From Owenia fusiformis (lineage: Eukaryota > Annelida > Polychaeta > Sabellida > Oweniidae), in NCBI GenBank assembly GCA_903813345.2, contig CAIIXF020000001.1:47015885-47079884 (forward strand): a stretch of 64,000 bases of DNA, in the 5' to 3' direction. The translations under genes and the position numbers were made by a program. Below are positions 24,301-34,469 of this stretch, one piece after another (position 1 is the stretch's first letter; each line of letters opens with the position of its first letter). The notes beneath the pieces were generated by a model that was not told the origin of the DNA, searched no databases, and saw only the letters and a program-made list of their open reading frames with translations.

Positions 24301-25524
24301 TTTCAAGTTAATATATATATTAGTATCTGAGATATGGGTGTGTCTTATAGTACCCCCTGTATATTTTATCAGGGGGGTATAAGAAATGCTCTGTAGAGAG
24401 TTGCATATGATACGACGTATGCTAGATAATAATAATAGGGAGGTTAAGATTGAACTGTTTATGGTCCCCTATTGACTATTCTCACATCACGAAGCTTTTT
24501 TTTCGAGTGAATATGAGGGTGTGAGAAAAAGTTGTTTAAACCAATTGAGAGGTGGACAGTAATTCCCGGAGGGTCGTAATTTTATGTGTTTACGCATTTA
24601 CTTCCAAATTCTCACAAAAAGCGTATTATTTAACTTCTCTTATCTATATAGTTGCATATATTATCTTGAAGCTTCAGCTATATTCCCGAAAATGATTTTT
24701 AGTTCAAAATGTCCAGCTCTTATGTTTGATTTGAAGTTTCAATGTCGAAAAACTCACTTTTTAGTATTTGCGAACAAGAGTCTGGAAACATGTTTTACCT
24801 AGGAACAGTCAGAAAACTTCACCTTTAATTTATGCAATTAGTTGAAATTGTGGATTCTTTAAAATGTTTTTTTTAGTATCATTCTGTTTTTCTCTCCTCA
24901 AAGCAATTACTTATGTATGGTACTTGTGTATTGTATATATTTACAGAGAACGACAGGAAAATGTTGAGGATGATCAAAACTTTCCAAGAGAAGCTTGGAA
25001 ATGAAATCTATAAAATAAAGGACGAGGAACAAAAATTCCACCAAGACCTCGGAGAGTTCATACTCATCATAAAACGCAATATGCCGGCCAATATGACTGA
25101 CATTAAATCACTGAGTGGTTTCAAAAGCTACCTGAAGGAGATAAAGGGAAAACCTAACACCAAGATGGTGGTATTTGAAGCGTACATGTCCCTTCTGGAA
25201 CGCCTTGGTGACATTCTGTCTGATATAGAACGTTTTGTGTGTCATCCTTTTGCCGAAATCCATTCAAAATGTGAAACAGAAAATCAAAGAAAAGTCAAAA
25301 AGGAAATAAAGAGGTCGTGCTGTGAAATGCAAAACAACCTTAAAATGGACAATAACCTGACAAAACTTCAACATCTCGAGTGGAAAAAGAAGATAGTCGC
25401 ACGTGACCACAAACTAGTGCTCGGATTGGTCAGTCTTGTTCCATTGACAGTTGATGGGATTTCAGAGATTGATCAAAGTATTGATGAATATTTCTCTGGT
25501 ATAAAGCCTGGAGTAAAATTATAA
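15373..25524 (+). CDS. TRADD-N-like domain protein, 355 aa (5 coding exons)
   Basis: Coding exons: 15373-15424, 15741-15935, 16046-16203, 16639-16723, 24947-25524 (stop TAA). The sum is 1068 nt and all junctions are in phase (1,1,0,1). Residues about 83-163 contain GIILIVTCENIDALTNIWAC, then a basic segment, then KKLDAKTLTIRAKIYDDEYK and a Cys-containing helix. This order resembles the TRADD-like N-terminal (TRADD-N) fold found in many invertebrate immune or death-signalling proteins; I recall this from family patterns and ran no search. The C-terminal exon (residues 164-355) is highly charged and helical, with coiled-coil-like stretches, and no named domain was recognised. No death domain or NACHT follows, so it would be a stand-alone adaptor-like protein, probably cytosolic. 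Intron 5 (16724-24946) is inflated by repeats. The start ATG has a purine at -3. Confidence 0.75.
16251..16905 (+). repeat. segment duplicated at 63383-63980
   Basis: From GCAAATGGAGCCGGTTGAAC onward, through exon 16639-16723, to ACAGACCATCAATAT, this segment matches the right edge of the window at well above 85 percent by eye, with small indels. The copies diverge abruptly at 16906, where the 7.5-kb insertion starts. Confidence 0.85.
16930..18720. repeat. three tandem copies of a ~590-bp unit
   Basis: Units start near 16950, 17545 and 18140. Each repeats AATGGTCCC(A/G)TTGCCATGGAAAC, TTGGTACC(A/G)AATGAAAGCAT, AGCTCATTTGCATATC and GTGACGTCATA in the same order. The third is the most diverged. 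No coding frame is conserved between the copies, so this is non-coding satellite-like DNA. Confidence 0.85.
19060..20844 (+). pseudogene. 5'-truncated, frameshifted LINE reverse transcriptase
   Basis: Frame 1 (to 19641) gives the RT N-terminal part (KKASGPDEIP, ANYRPVSLTS, HGFRGKHSCESQL). Frame 2 (from about 19616) continues with FSKAFDTVAHQRL, SGVPQGTVLGPL, FADDCVLY and a C-terminal thumb region to the stop at 20698. The frames are joined by an apparent 11-bp deletion that removes the residues before FSKAFD, including the first catalytic Asp of motif A, so the enzyme is dead. The element starts at 19060, inside the left arm of the fold-back element, and ends with a (GATGTA)n-like tail at about 20823-20844. 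A Jockey-superfamily (CR1/L2-like) origin is likely. Confidence 0.85.
20979..21300. other. interior of fold-back element, no gene
   Basis: AT-rich non-coding DNA between the left arm and the GC-richer satellite block. Nothing was recognised. Confidence 0.5.
21300..23180. repeat. GC-rich satellite, ~21-bp unit with 370-bp higher-order repeat
   Basis: The basic unit is a degenerate 20-22-mer such as GGCCCCCAGAAGCTATACAG. From 22047 the units form a higher-order repeat of about 370 bp, with starts at 22047, 22417 and 22790 (each GGTGGGCTAAAGAAGCTATA). Open frames through this region (21882-23225) encode only 'APRSYT/GPQKLY' periodic peptides, because the unit length is close to a multiple of three. 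I do not call genes here. Confidence 0.9.
23358..24080. repeat. four to five tandem ~160-170-bp repeats
   Basis: Starts at about 23359, 23530, 23690, 23859 and 23960, each with AGTCTGATTGCTCAGATGAG or a close variant, followed by a TTAGACATTATGCCAAAATC-like phrase. The fourth copy is shortened. Confidence 0.75.
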
Positions 25525-25543
25525 TTAGAATTTATGTACGATT

Positions 25544-25549
25544 AATAAA
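25544..25549 (+). terminator. AATAAA polyadenylation signal of the TRADD-N-like gene
   Basis: AATAAA 20 bp past the stop codon at 25524, the nearest consensus signal downstream. Confidence 0.55.
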
Positions 25550-25899
25550 CATCTAATAACCTACTTTATGAGTAACATTTTCATTTTCCCCCTTTCCAAT
25601 AAAACACGAGAATGAAGATGGAAATGACACGGGTCTGTTTTTGTTACAGCGGGTCGAATATTACAAGATAACTATATGATACTATAATAATATAAATTGA
25701 ATATAATTACTTGCTGAAAATAATAATGGATAAGTCTAATGTCATGATGGTATCGATACAATAAATAAACTGAAAATATAAGTTTATCTAAGAAAATAAT
25801 GTGTTATTTATTAGATTCTACACTATATATTTCATGTACTAATGTTAGTCACAATGTCTGCATTTGTTTCATAAATGCAATTTCTTGGTCAAGCTATCT

Positions 25900-26510
25900 T
25901 TAGCATTTCTTGCAATAGGTATTTGTAAAATGTGTACAAATCGCATTCGTGAGTCTGGTACAGAGTACTTTAATGATGGTTAACATGGCTAGGAATTTAT
26001 GACAATGGTACAAGAATTTCTAAAACTACATTCTTGAATAATAAGGTTTCCTTATAATCGAATCATTTCCATGTGTTCTTATTCTTACGAGGGGTGATAA
26101 ATAAGTGAATGAACGGACACTTATCACCGTTCAGTGTCTTTGATTGATTCATTGTGTTATATCAAACCGTTACTTATCAACTCCTCGTTTTATTCAAATT
26201 ATCTAATCAGTCAAAGCTATGTCTGTTGCATTTCTTTCAATAGGTATTTGTACATTTTATCCCCATCACATTTACTCTTTCGACATTATATTCATGAGCC
26301 TGTTACATACAAAGAATAGTACTCTAACTGATGGTTCACATGGCAAGGAGTTAAAAATGTTATAAAATGATATAATTTCTAAAACTACATTCTTGAATAA
26401 TATTGTTTCCTTATAATCAAATCATCTGTTCTTGTTTTCATACGAGGTGTGAAAAGTAATTCAATGAACATACTTATTATCTATCAATTTCTTTGATGGT
26501 TTCACTGTAC
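25900..26510. repeat. diverged tandem duplication (~330-bp period)
   Basis: TTCTAAAACTACATTCTTGA and flanking sequence occur at about 26017 and 26369. Both copies also share ATAGGTATTTGTA and a CTTTGAT(T/G)G phrase. There is no coding content. This stretch between the TRADD-N-like gene and the MITE at 26681 holds no gene that I can support. Confidence 0.6.
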
Positions 26511-26680
26511 GTGATTCATACCCTTAGTATTGTTCAAAGTATCAATCAATCTAAACGCAAAGCTTTTCTTTTTAATTCATAATCATAGATGCACGGTTAC
26601 GTAATTAAAGTACTTGTATTGTACAAAGGCTCAAAACTGTTAATTATAAACTCAAGAAATAATATTACAAAATCAGCAGC

Positions 26681-27261
26681 ATAGGCCAAGGGAAAAGTCA
26701 TAGTAAGCTGTATATAGAAGAGACAGGTCCACAAGTAAGATTGAAAAATTTTCAAATTTTTTTAGTCTTGGCACTAGTTCTCCTTACTGGTATCAAATTG
26801 TATTCCCAAATCTCTCCAAAATCTTCTTCAAAGTGTTTTTCAAACTTATATCATTGTTTTTTTCAAATCTTTATCTAAAAACTGCATATAATACTGCATA
26901 TAAAACAACAACTATGGATATCTGCAATTGCCTGGCAAGCTGAAACTGATTGTCACTGGTGGAGGTCAGGGAGGTCAGCAGTGACCAATCAGATCACTTG
27001 TTTACTAATGAACTTGCCAGGCAATTGCAGGTTTTCATAAATTCTCTCTTTTAGACAGCATTATTCACTCTACATCATCTGACTGAGTTTCAATCTTTGG
27101 TAAGAGCTACAAACTATTAATTTTCTATCAACTCCCCATGGCTTTTTGAAAATAATACACTAAAAATTGTTGAAATCTCCATCTTAAAAAGTGGTCTAAG
27201 TCAGAGTTGTTCACCTGTCTCTTCTATATACGGCTTACTATTACTTTACCCTTGGCCTATG
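26681..27261. mobile_element. hAT-type MITE with 8-bp target duplication
   Basis: 581 bp. The ends are inverted repeats of about 50 bp (CATAGGCCAAGGGAAAAGTC left, with AGTAAGC(T/C)GTATATAGAAG further in). They are flanked by a perfect 8-bp duplication ATCAGCAG (26673-26680, 27262-27269), the hAT hallmark. A second internal palindrome uses TGCAATTGCCTGGCAAG and its complement near 26926 and 27014. There is no transposase. Confidence 0.88.
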
Positions 27262-27435
27262 ATCAGCAGACTGTATTTTACTGTTCTAATTTCATATCAC
27301 TTGTTTCTGGTAAATTTTGAATGAGGGCAAGTGACAATTATCTTAACTTTGCGCAGAAATATAAATCTCTATTGTTCTATATTGTCATTGTTTCCTACGT
27401 GATAGGCGTCTACTCTGGGATTCACTGGTGTTTGT

Positions 27436-27554
27436 TTACCGTTTGCCCCAACTCCAGCTGCATCTAACACCACAGTAGTACGCGCGTCTCCATGGGCAGC
27501 ACACCCACTGAAAGCTACAGTGCACACCACACCCGCGTTTAAATCGTGTCGATC
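27436..27554 (-). other. exon encoding the candidate antimicrobial peptide
   Basis: The acceptor is TATATCATAG at 27555. The exon is entered in phase 1, matching the phase-1 donor at 27738. It encodes R221-R259. After RFKR the predicted mature peptide is residues 228-256, with Cys at 229, 233, 239, 240, 248 and 252 (spacing C-x3-C-x5-CC-x7-C-x3-C), four Trp, three Arg and one His, and no acidic residue. Gly257 followed by Lys-Arg at the very end is a standard amidation signal. The prediction is three disulfides, a cationic amphipathic peptide and a secreted host-defence role. The activity is inferred, not seen. Confidence 0.75.
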
Positions 27555-30500
27555 CTATGATATAGTTTAAAACATTTGTTTTCATATAATGTATATGTAC
27601 AAAGAGATTCAATAGGGCTCTGATATTGAAGATTATTATTTTATCGATATGCATTATTTTGTTAACGACCAGTACTATTTAGACTTTAATAATCAGATAA
27701 TAGAATAATATATCACTAGGTATATTCAAACTACGTACTTTTTGAGATATCAGTATTCATATGCTCATTAATCAATTCCTCAGGAACCGGCACGAGCCAA
27801 TGCAGAGGTATCTCATCGCAAGCTTCGCGTATCGCATCGGACAGGAAACCTCGCTCAGCAACAGGCTCCTCAGATGGCATCAACCGGGGGATGCTTGAGT
27901 CGTTCTTTGGTTGCTCAATATCAAATGTCCCGTCCTTCAAATGAAGACTTAAATTGAGTCAGGCTATACCAACAGCTTCAGGTCAAGTGTTAAGTTTCAA
28001 TGTTTTATCAATCAAATAATTACCCTATATCTATGTGTCATTCACTACATGTAGTAATTTATTCCTTTTTTAAGAATCAAAATGTAGCTGTTGGAAAGGG
28101 TAGCATACATTATCTATCATGATTTAAAATTGGCAATGCAAAAGCAGTTTAAAAGGAACGAACAAGCGTCAGTATGCATATCTTGAGATAATTGTGCATT
28201 AACAATTCAAATGTATTTTTCATGCAGAAAGGATCTTACCGGATGTGCCTCCATGTAGCTCTCAACAGCCTCTGGACTCATCTCTTCTTTATCGATAGTG
28301 CTGAGGAAGCACCCATAAATATTACCCATACGGGTACGCACTACTGTCAGTCCCTATAGAAATCCGAAATTATTTTGTTATCAAAATGATTCCAATATTT
28401 TTTGGGCTGGAATCACCTAATTCACTCCCAATAAAGTGCATCGCGTTCGGCTATCAATAGCTTGCACTTTGCCCTAAAGGGTGGTCCACAAAAGTGAACC
28501 CTTACAACAAGCTATATTTCAATTATTATATAAAAATTACCCACATTTAAATGGGCTAATATTTTCACATGTTTTAGAGGAAGGCCTGAAGTTTTTGCGG
28601 GTACCATAAAGGTCAGTCAGTCTTAAGTCTTGCAAAAGTTACATGGCATCAACAGATATGCCTGATAATGGATGGTGTCCTGAATCCATGCTCCGCCATT
28701 CTGGAATCTGGATAACTGCTGCAACGCGAATGTTGAGGTTTTTGACATACAAAATAGCCCTAGGCCTATGCATGCTACCTAGAGTGGGTAGAGCAGTGAA
28801 CAACTTAAACATTCGCATGATTGAAGACTGGTTGACCTTTATGGTACTTACAAAAGTTATAGACCTCCCTGAATATAGGTCGTTGCAGCGCAAGAGTTCA
28901 CTTTTGTGGACCACATTGTATATTGTAGACAGAGAAAGGCCTGACAAATGCACTCATCAAAAGAATACATGAGAGGTGATCAAGAATTTCGAACAAGCTG
29001 CACAGAGAATTTCAAGTAACCATTTTGGCCATCATGCAATTTGTAATGACAATGCGCAAGTTTTCCATTCCCCTGAGCAGCAGAGCAGCAACAATGAACA
29101 GATTGTAAACTATTTATTGATTATCAAATTTCTTACCTTGTTGAAATCGTGTAAGACAAAAGAGTGTTGTTTTGGGTCATCAATCTCTGTGGTTCTTTTC
29201 TCCTTATCCACCTTAACAGTTTCGGCACTTTCCCCGTCCTTTCCACCTTTCACGATCACAGAGTACTCCTGTGGTATTTAAATATACATATTCATTTAAT
29301 ATCTAAATCTTGATTTCCCATTGTATATTTACAAAATGATAATTGCGAAATACTATGAGACAAAATTTTAAAAAATACCTTTATTAAATCTTCGTGTGTT
29401 TCCCTAATCATGTGCATGGCACCGACGAGAGAGCCTACTACGATTAGCACAACTAGGACAACTGACACGCCTACTATGGTGTACTTCTTTGTATTTGTTT
29501 TGACTGGCGAAGGTGCCGGCATCTGTGATTAATAAAAAACACAAATGACACACGGTTATATGATACAAACACCTACGGTGTATACAACTAAACCTCGAAA
29601 ACACATCTTGTGTTTCTGATGTTTTAATATTGTTTCATCGGAACAAGGATCAAAAAATAAAAAGTGATATAAAGAGATAAGCAATTAGCTAAACTCCATA
29701 ACGAATGTGATTTTTGATATTTCATGATCACTATTCGGGCCTCCTAGACTTTCACTAACGCGATCATCAGTTCCGACCACGCGAACAAAGTTCCTTCCAC
29801 CCGAAGAACCAGTTCCTCCCTGGTGTAGTTCGTAGTTCGCAAGGTCGAAACTGATGATCACGTTAGTGGAAGACAGTAGACCTTTTATTTTTATTTTATA
29901 TTTTATAAAGCTACATGATGAGCGTCCTCAATAAAGTTTTTAAAACTCACTTGTAAATTATTAATAATTTATTATATTTTTATTAAAAAGTTATAATATT
30001 TTTATTGATTATTTATAAAATTTTCTTTGCAAACATTAAATATTATAGGATATTTTCCTAGTACCTTTTCATCAAAATATATTCGCATTGACTTGAGTGG
30101 AGAAATTTTAAAGTGTGTACCGGTATATACTTTTGTATTATATGCGTGATGTACAGTGCGTTTCAAAAAAACGCAGCAGATTGTTATTTCGGAAAAGCAC
30201 AAAACCAGTGATAACAGCATTGATTTCATTGAATGCACAATAAAGCCATGTGTCTCCTCTTTACAATGATATATCATTCATTGATATTTGGTCATGGTTG
30301 TGTGAGTAATCATTCCATTTGCAAAGTGGGCCAAAATTAGCTTGGGACCAAGTTATAATTAAACATCGCAAAAGTCAGTGTACGGAGCCCGATGCAATAT
30401 TGGAAGAAAACATAAAACCAATGCTGACTGCATCCCTTTCATTCGATGTACCAAAAAGCCAAATTACTCCTCTTTGCAATGGAATATCATTCATTCACAG

Positions 30501-31250
30501 GGAGTCATGGCTAACCTAATAATCATTAATTTTGCAAAGTGGGGCAAAATTCAGTTCGGACCCAAGTTTTAAACATTGCAAAAATCACTGCAAGGGGCAT
30601 AGGGGCTGTTGGGAGAAGGTGTGACAGGTGTTACATAGACAATAAAGTGTTCATACTCATCTTGCAAGAATACATCCTATACCCCTCCAAATTGCCAGCA
30701 CTTCCTTGCACATAAAAATGCGCTCATCTGTCCACGTCATGCATGGTTCAGCCATGAGTCATCTGTGGGTTAAAGCAGAGAAAAGCAGCCCATGGGCAAT
30801 TCTTTCTCGAGGTTTTGCAATATCCGGAGGAGGAATTGTGAGCACAGATGCTCCTGAGATAGCTCCAAAAGAAAAAGTCACAAAAATTCAGGGGAACTTC
30901 CATTGGCACTAGATTAGCCCTTGCACTGATTTTTGCAATATCTAAAACTTGGTCTAGAGCCGATTTTGACCCACTGTGCAAATGGAAGGATTTCTCACCC
31001 AACAATTACCACATGTGAATGAATGACATATCATTGCAAAGAGGAGAGACGTGGCTTTATGGTACATTGAATAAAATTGATGTAGTCATCACTAGTTTTG
31101 TGATTTTAGGAGATAACTACTTGTTGCGTTTTTTTATACGCCCTATATAATACATGCATATACTATATAACTTACGTGTTCTGTGGTGAAGTTCTTTTCG
31201 GTATCACCTGCAGCCGTTTCTTTGCCAACAATGGAAATATCTGGCTTCAT
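27436..31250 (-). CDS. type II membrane BRICHOS precursor with C-terminal cysteine-rich peptide
   Basis: Minus-strand exons: 31250-31176, 29522-29379, 29268-29137, 28353-28240, 27934-27739, 27554-27436 (stop TAA). The sum is 780 nt, 259 aa, and all junctions are in phase (0,0,0,0,1). Residues 1-38 are cytosolic, 40-62 form a transmembrane anchor with no cleavable signal, then come a linker and the BRICHOS domain (about 74-210). That domain shows a VLHDFNKGLT strand region and the conserved Cys pair C132 (IYGC) and C194 (REACDEIP). Exon 6 adds RFKR (224-227), a 29-residue six-Cys peptide and a terminal GKR. BRICHOS domains act as intramolecular chaperones for an aggregation-prone C-terminal peptide, and annelid arenicin-type precursors release antimicrobial hairpins in this way. 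The intron-5 donor (GTACGTAG) overlaps an in-frame stop, so retention would give a 222-aa form without the peptide. Confidence 0.82.
28481..28914. mobile_element. inverted-repeat MITE in BRICHOS intron 3
   Basis: 19-bp perfect ends GTGGTCCACAAAAGTGAAC (28481-28499) and its complement (28896-28914), with further inverted pairing inside (ACCATAAAGGTCA near 28605 against TGACCTTTATGGT near 28833). The overlapping frames on both strands (28639-28972) are a consequence of the palindrome; no protein is supported. No clear target duplication. Confidence 0.65.
29747..29874. repeat. small palindromic element in BRICHOS intron 1
   Basis: ACTTTCACTAACGCGATCAT CAG at the left pairs with CTGATGATCACGTTAGTGGA at the right, enclosing about 75 bp. 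It is likely a short MITE. Confidence 0.55.
30154..31145. mobile_element. TA-flanked inverted-repeat element in BRICHOS intron 1
   Basis: The ends carry CAGTGCGTTTCAAAAAAACG (left) and, in reverse complement, TAGGGCGTATAAAAAAACGC (right). They continue as about 150 bp of inverted homology (AATGATAT(A/G)TCATTCATT, AT(A/C)AAGCCA(T/C)GT) and are flanked by TA. A further internal copy of the arm lies at about 30360-30560. It is non-coding, 992 bp, and probably a Tc1/mariner-derived non-autonomous element. Confidence 0.7.
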
Positions 31251-33129
31251 TTTTTCAGCTGAGTCGAGTTATTTGATGAAACTATCAATTGGTTTGAAAG
31301 TTGTAATAGTACTAGTTGTCTCCAAATAAAGAAATAAGGCGCGCACTGCGAGATCTCAACCCAGGGGCTTCTTTTATATCCAGGGCGCTACGCTCAAGCT
31401 CTGGTGCGTTCCTTTTCGATTGGTTGTTACAACAAGGAAGTTACCTTAAAAGGAAAACATCCTGGGTTCTGTTGAAATTATCTTTAATTAAATTGATATA
31501 ACAATGAAAAGAATGGGCTAACCTGGCCTGGGAACAAGGTAACCTGACAGTTCCAAGAACCGTCAACTGTACCTGTCTTTGATATGGTGTTATTTTTGTC
31601 ATTATTCATGCATTTTAGTCTTTTAAAGAAAGATGAGATCATTCCACAATATCATACGATTCCCACGTAGACAAATAGTCATCAGTAGAAAATAATGGCT
31701 GCTTTCGAATGTGTGCATCACCTGCTTAGTCTGTTGTTACCCTTGAATATCTGTTTCGATCGAACATTGATTTTTCTGCCTCACATGCTTTAAAAATATC
31801 CAATATACATGACCACGCCATCCAAGGACCAAAACCAAATGCAAAGGAATATGTGACAAGGAGGTCAAGGGAGTATATAAGTTCAATGACATAGGGTTGT
31901 TCAGTGGCTGAGAAACTTCCCAAATTCGAGAGGAGCAATAAGAGAAGTGAAAAGACTTTGACATACTAGTAACTAAGTTCGTGATTTAATTTCCTCTCCC
32001 TTCCTCTTCAATTTTTCTCTTTGAATCGTAGCGATTTATTACATGCAATTTGTTTTCAGTTTCCATTATCATGGCTTCAATTGCAAAAATGCATTTGGCA
32101 AAAAACTTTTTGTATTTTTGACCAGGCCTAGTAAAAGCAGGCCCATTGACAGATGTTCGAGACTGCTTTGGCGAACTGATCTCCGTGGATATTCTTCGGG
32201 AAGTAGAGAAAAGTAGTTTCAGCCAAGTTTGCGACCGATACTTTATTTCAGCGCGTTTGTGGAGCCCTAAATCGTCCCTCCTCTATAAAAAAGGTTCCAT
32301 GTCCACTTGCACAATATTTGCAGAAAACGGAGAACAAACATCTAGGTTCCTCTATCTTTGTGATACAGTAAAATAAAATGTTGATATGAATGCTTATGGA
32401 TCATATAGCCATGATGAATCAATCCTGATCAGGATCAAAGAAATGTCAATGTTTTAGCTATAGGCTACTTTAAAAAATGCATTTGGATACCTTTTGCATC
32501 TGTAACAAAAAGATCGGTTCATTTGATGGAGATGGAATCTTTAATAACCATTGAATACAGGGCTAGTCAATGAGATAAAGCTATCTTTTAAGAAGCTAGT
32601 CACATTATTGCGTAGGGTACGGAATCCTAGATCTGTTCAAGTAAATCGTACATCGACTTAATAGTACATCGCAGTTTTGATGATGGGGGGGGGGTTCTTC
32701 GAATAGGTTCGAGTTATAGTTAATGACAGCTTTATTTGACTCACTTTCAAATGTAGGCCTTACCAAATATGGTACTTGAACCTTTTATTTTCAGGATAAC
32801 TTACATCCCTGTAGCAAAAAAAGTTCATGTTCATATGATAGTGCTGCGTATTTGTTTGTCAATCTAGGTATAGTACGCTTATTCTAGATTTCATAGAACT
32901 CATGAATTATTGTGGTCACGTATTAAATCCAATGATGAACGACTCGATGCCATCGTGACATGTCAATCATGCAATACAATTAAATATCAGTTTGATGAAA
33001 AGATACGTTAAAAATAGCATTCGGGGAAATATTCCAAATACGGATTTTCTTTCAGATGTTTATCAAAATACTGAGACAAACAACAGAACAAGGTTTACAT
33101 TCAATATTTAGAAACCAAATTCAAGATGG

Positions 33130-33600
33130 TCGGTGTTTCTTAACAGCATTTTGCTTATCCAATGATTATTGTGCTATCTGTACAATAACAGCCAGTGTGA
33201 TATTTTTCAAAAAATCGTTTATCAGCCAGCCCCTCAATTATACGCGGCTGATATCGCTGGTATCGTTTATTTTTTTTTGAATTTTTTGTCACCACCAGGA
33301 GTGGTTTATCCTTTACATATGTGTTACCATGGCAACAAATAAGTGGACTTGCAATAATTTAACAAGTATGCCTATTGTTACAAGTACTGTTTAGACTGAA
33401 TTCAAATGTTTACTGTGAACATATCTAAACACGTTTTGAGTTCCAACACATTTCTGCCAATATCTGTTACAATGGCAACAAATAAGTGGACTTGTAATAT
33501 GTTGTAACCATTTGCAATGATATTTAACAAGTACTGTTCACACTGACTTCAAATTTTTACTGTCTGACTGTGAATATAAATAAACGTGTCATTGACTGTG
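33130..33600. repeat. dispersed repeat (copy 3 of the GTCACCACC family)
   Basis: Carries AATGATTATTGTGCTATCTG (compare 14080) and then TTTTGTCACCACCAGGAGTG at about 33285. Inside, GGCAACAAATAAGTGGACTTG occurs twice (near 33332 and 33475), so the copy includes a tandem subunit of about 145 bp. Confidence 0.6.
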
Positions 33601-34469
33601 CTAGTCGAAATCCATGGATTCAGTCCTGCACATGTTACGTATCATAAGTTCACACATCTGTTGATTTTATTCCAAGATCAAATTCAAATGATTCATCATA
33701 ATGATGTCATATACAAGTATGACGTCATCTCCAAACATTATTTTTTAACAATCAAAATATCAAAAGTAATATGTTTACTGAGGCACAAATATTTTAACTA
33801 AAGGACAAACAAAATCAATAGCAATAAAACATGGTTCACGAGGGGTAAGTCATCACGTAACCTTTTTTGCTGCTGAGACTGTAAGTATTTCTCGATTTAA
33901 GAAGCCATTTTCCAACCAAAAGTTAAGATTCTTGAGTTATTAGGCCTACTGTTTTCGAAAATTGATGTTGCTGGAATAGCTTTGTGAAATACATTATTTT
34001 GACTAATTAAAAGATACTTAAAAACTACATGTAATTAATCATAAATGCCTACGCTACCCCTAACCATCAGTAACGTACAGCGTCAAAATTACCGCCGCAC
34101 CAGTTCATCTGCACGTTGCTGTTTGGATCGCCAGGAATTGACTTTATCATTGATTTTATCAACACTCTGAGTCAATTCACATCCAATGATTCTCTGCATT
34201 CTTTCGGTGATGGAGTCGCCAATATGTATAACGACTTCAGATCTAAATGATCTCATGATTTCATGATTTCAACATGATTTCCTTGTTATTCATCGACCCA
34301 TACCGTCAGAAATCTTTATTTTTGCTGAATTTCGCAAAATCCTAGATTTTTGTTTTGTTGTGTAGATAACAGTAAAATTACGAATAGCAGACTTGAATAT
34401 AAGTACACACATATACAGTATAGAGAGAGGGTTTATGTCAAACTGCGTTTTATTTTGGATGTTATCATA

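Larger units (their letters stand above)
16906..24404. mobile_element. 7.5-kb composite insertion in the TRADD-N-like intron
   Basis: Compared with the paralogous copy at the window end, the sequence ...CCATCAATAT is followed directly by GATACGACG there. Here 7499 bp intervene before ATATGATACGACG resumes at 24405. ATAT flanks both edges and could be a 4-bp target duplication. The inserted block contains three roughly 600-bp tandem repeats, then a fold-back element with satellites and a LINE. Loss from the other copy is the alternative. Confidence 0.65.
18926..24404. mobile_element. fold-back DNA element with ~265-bp inverted ends
   Basis: The left arm (18926-19059 continued at 20845-20978) and the right arm (24141-24404) are inverted copies. 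Both begin with GCAACTCTCTACAGAGCATT and share the internal hairpin CCCCCTGATAAAATATACAG and, further in, GCTATAGCAACAGTAACAGA. The left arm is split by a LINE insertion. The interior holds two satellite blocks and no transposase, so the element is non-autonomous. No target duplication is evident at the left edge. Confidence 0.8.

Noticed and set aside
28639-28972. Frames of about 105 codons on both strands
   Set aside because: They mirror each other inside a palindromic MITE and lie in an intron.
30748-31005. 85-codon minus-strand frame
   Set aside because: Inside the inverted-repeat element of BRICHOS intron 1; no protein features.
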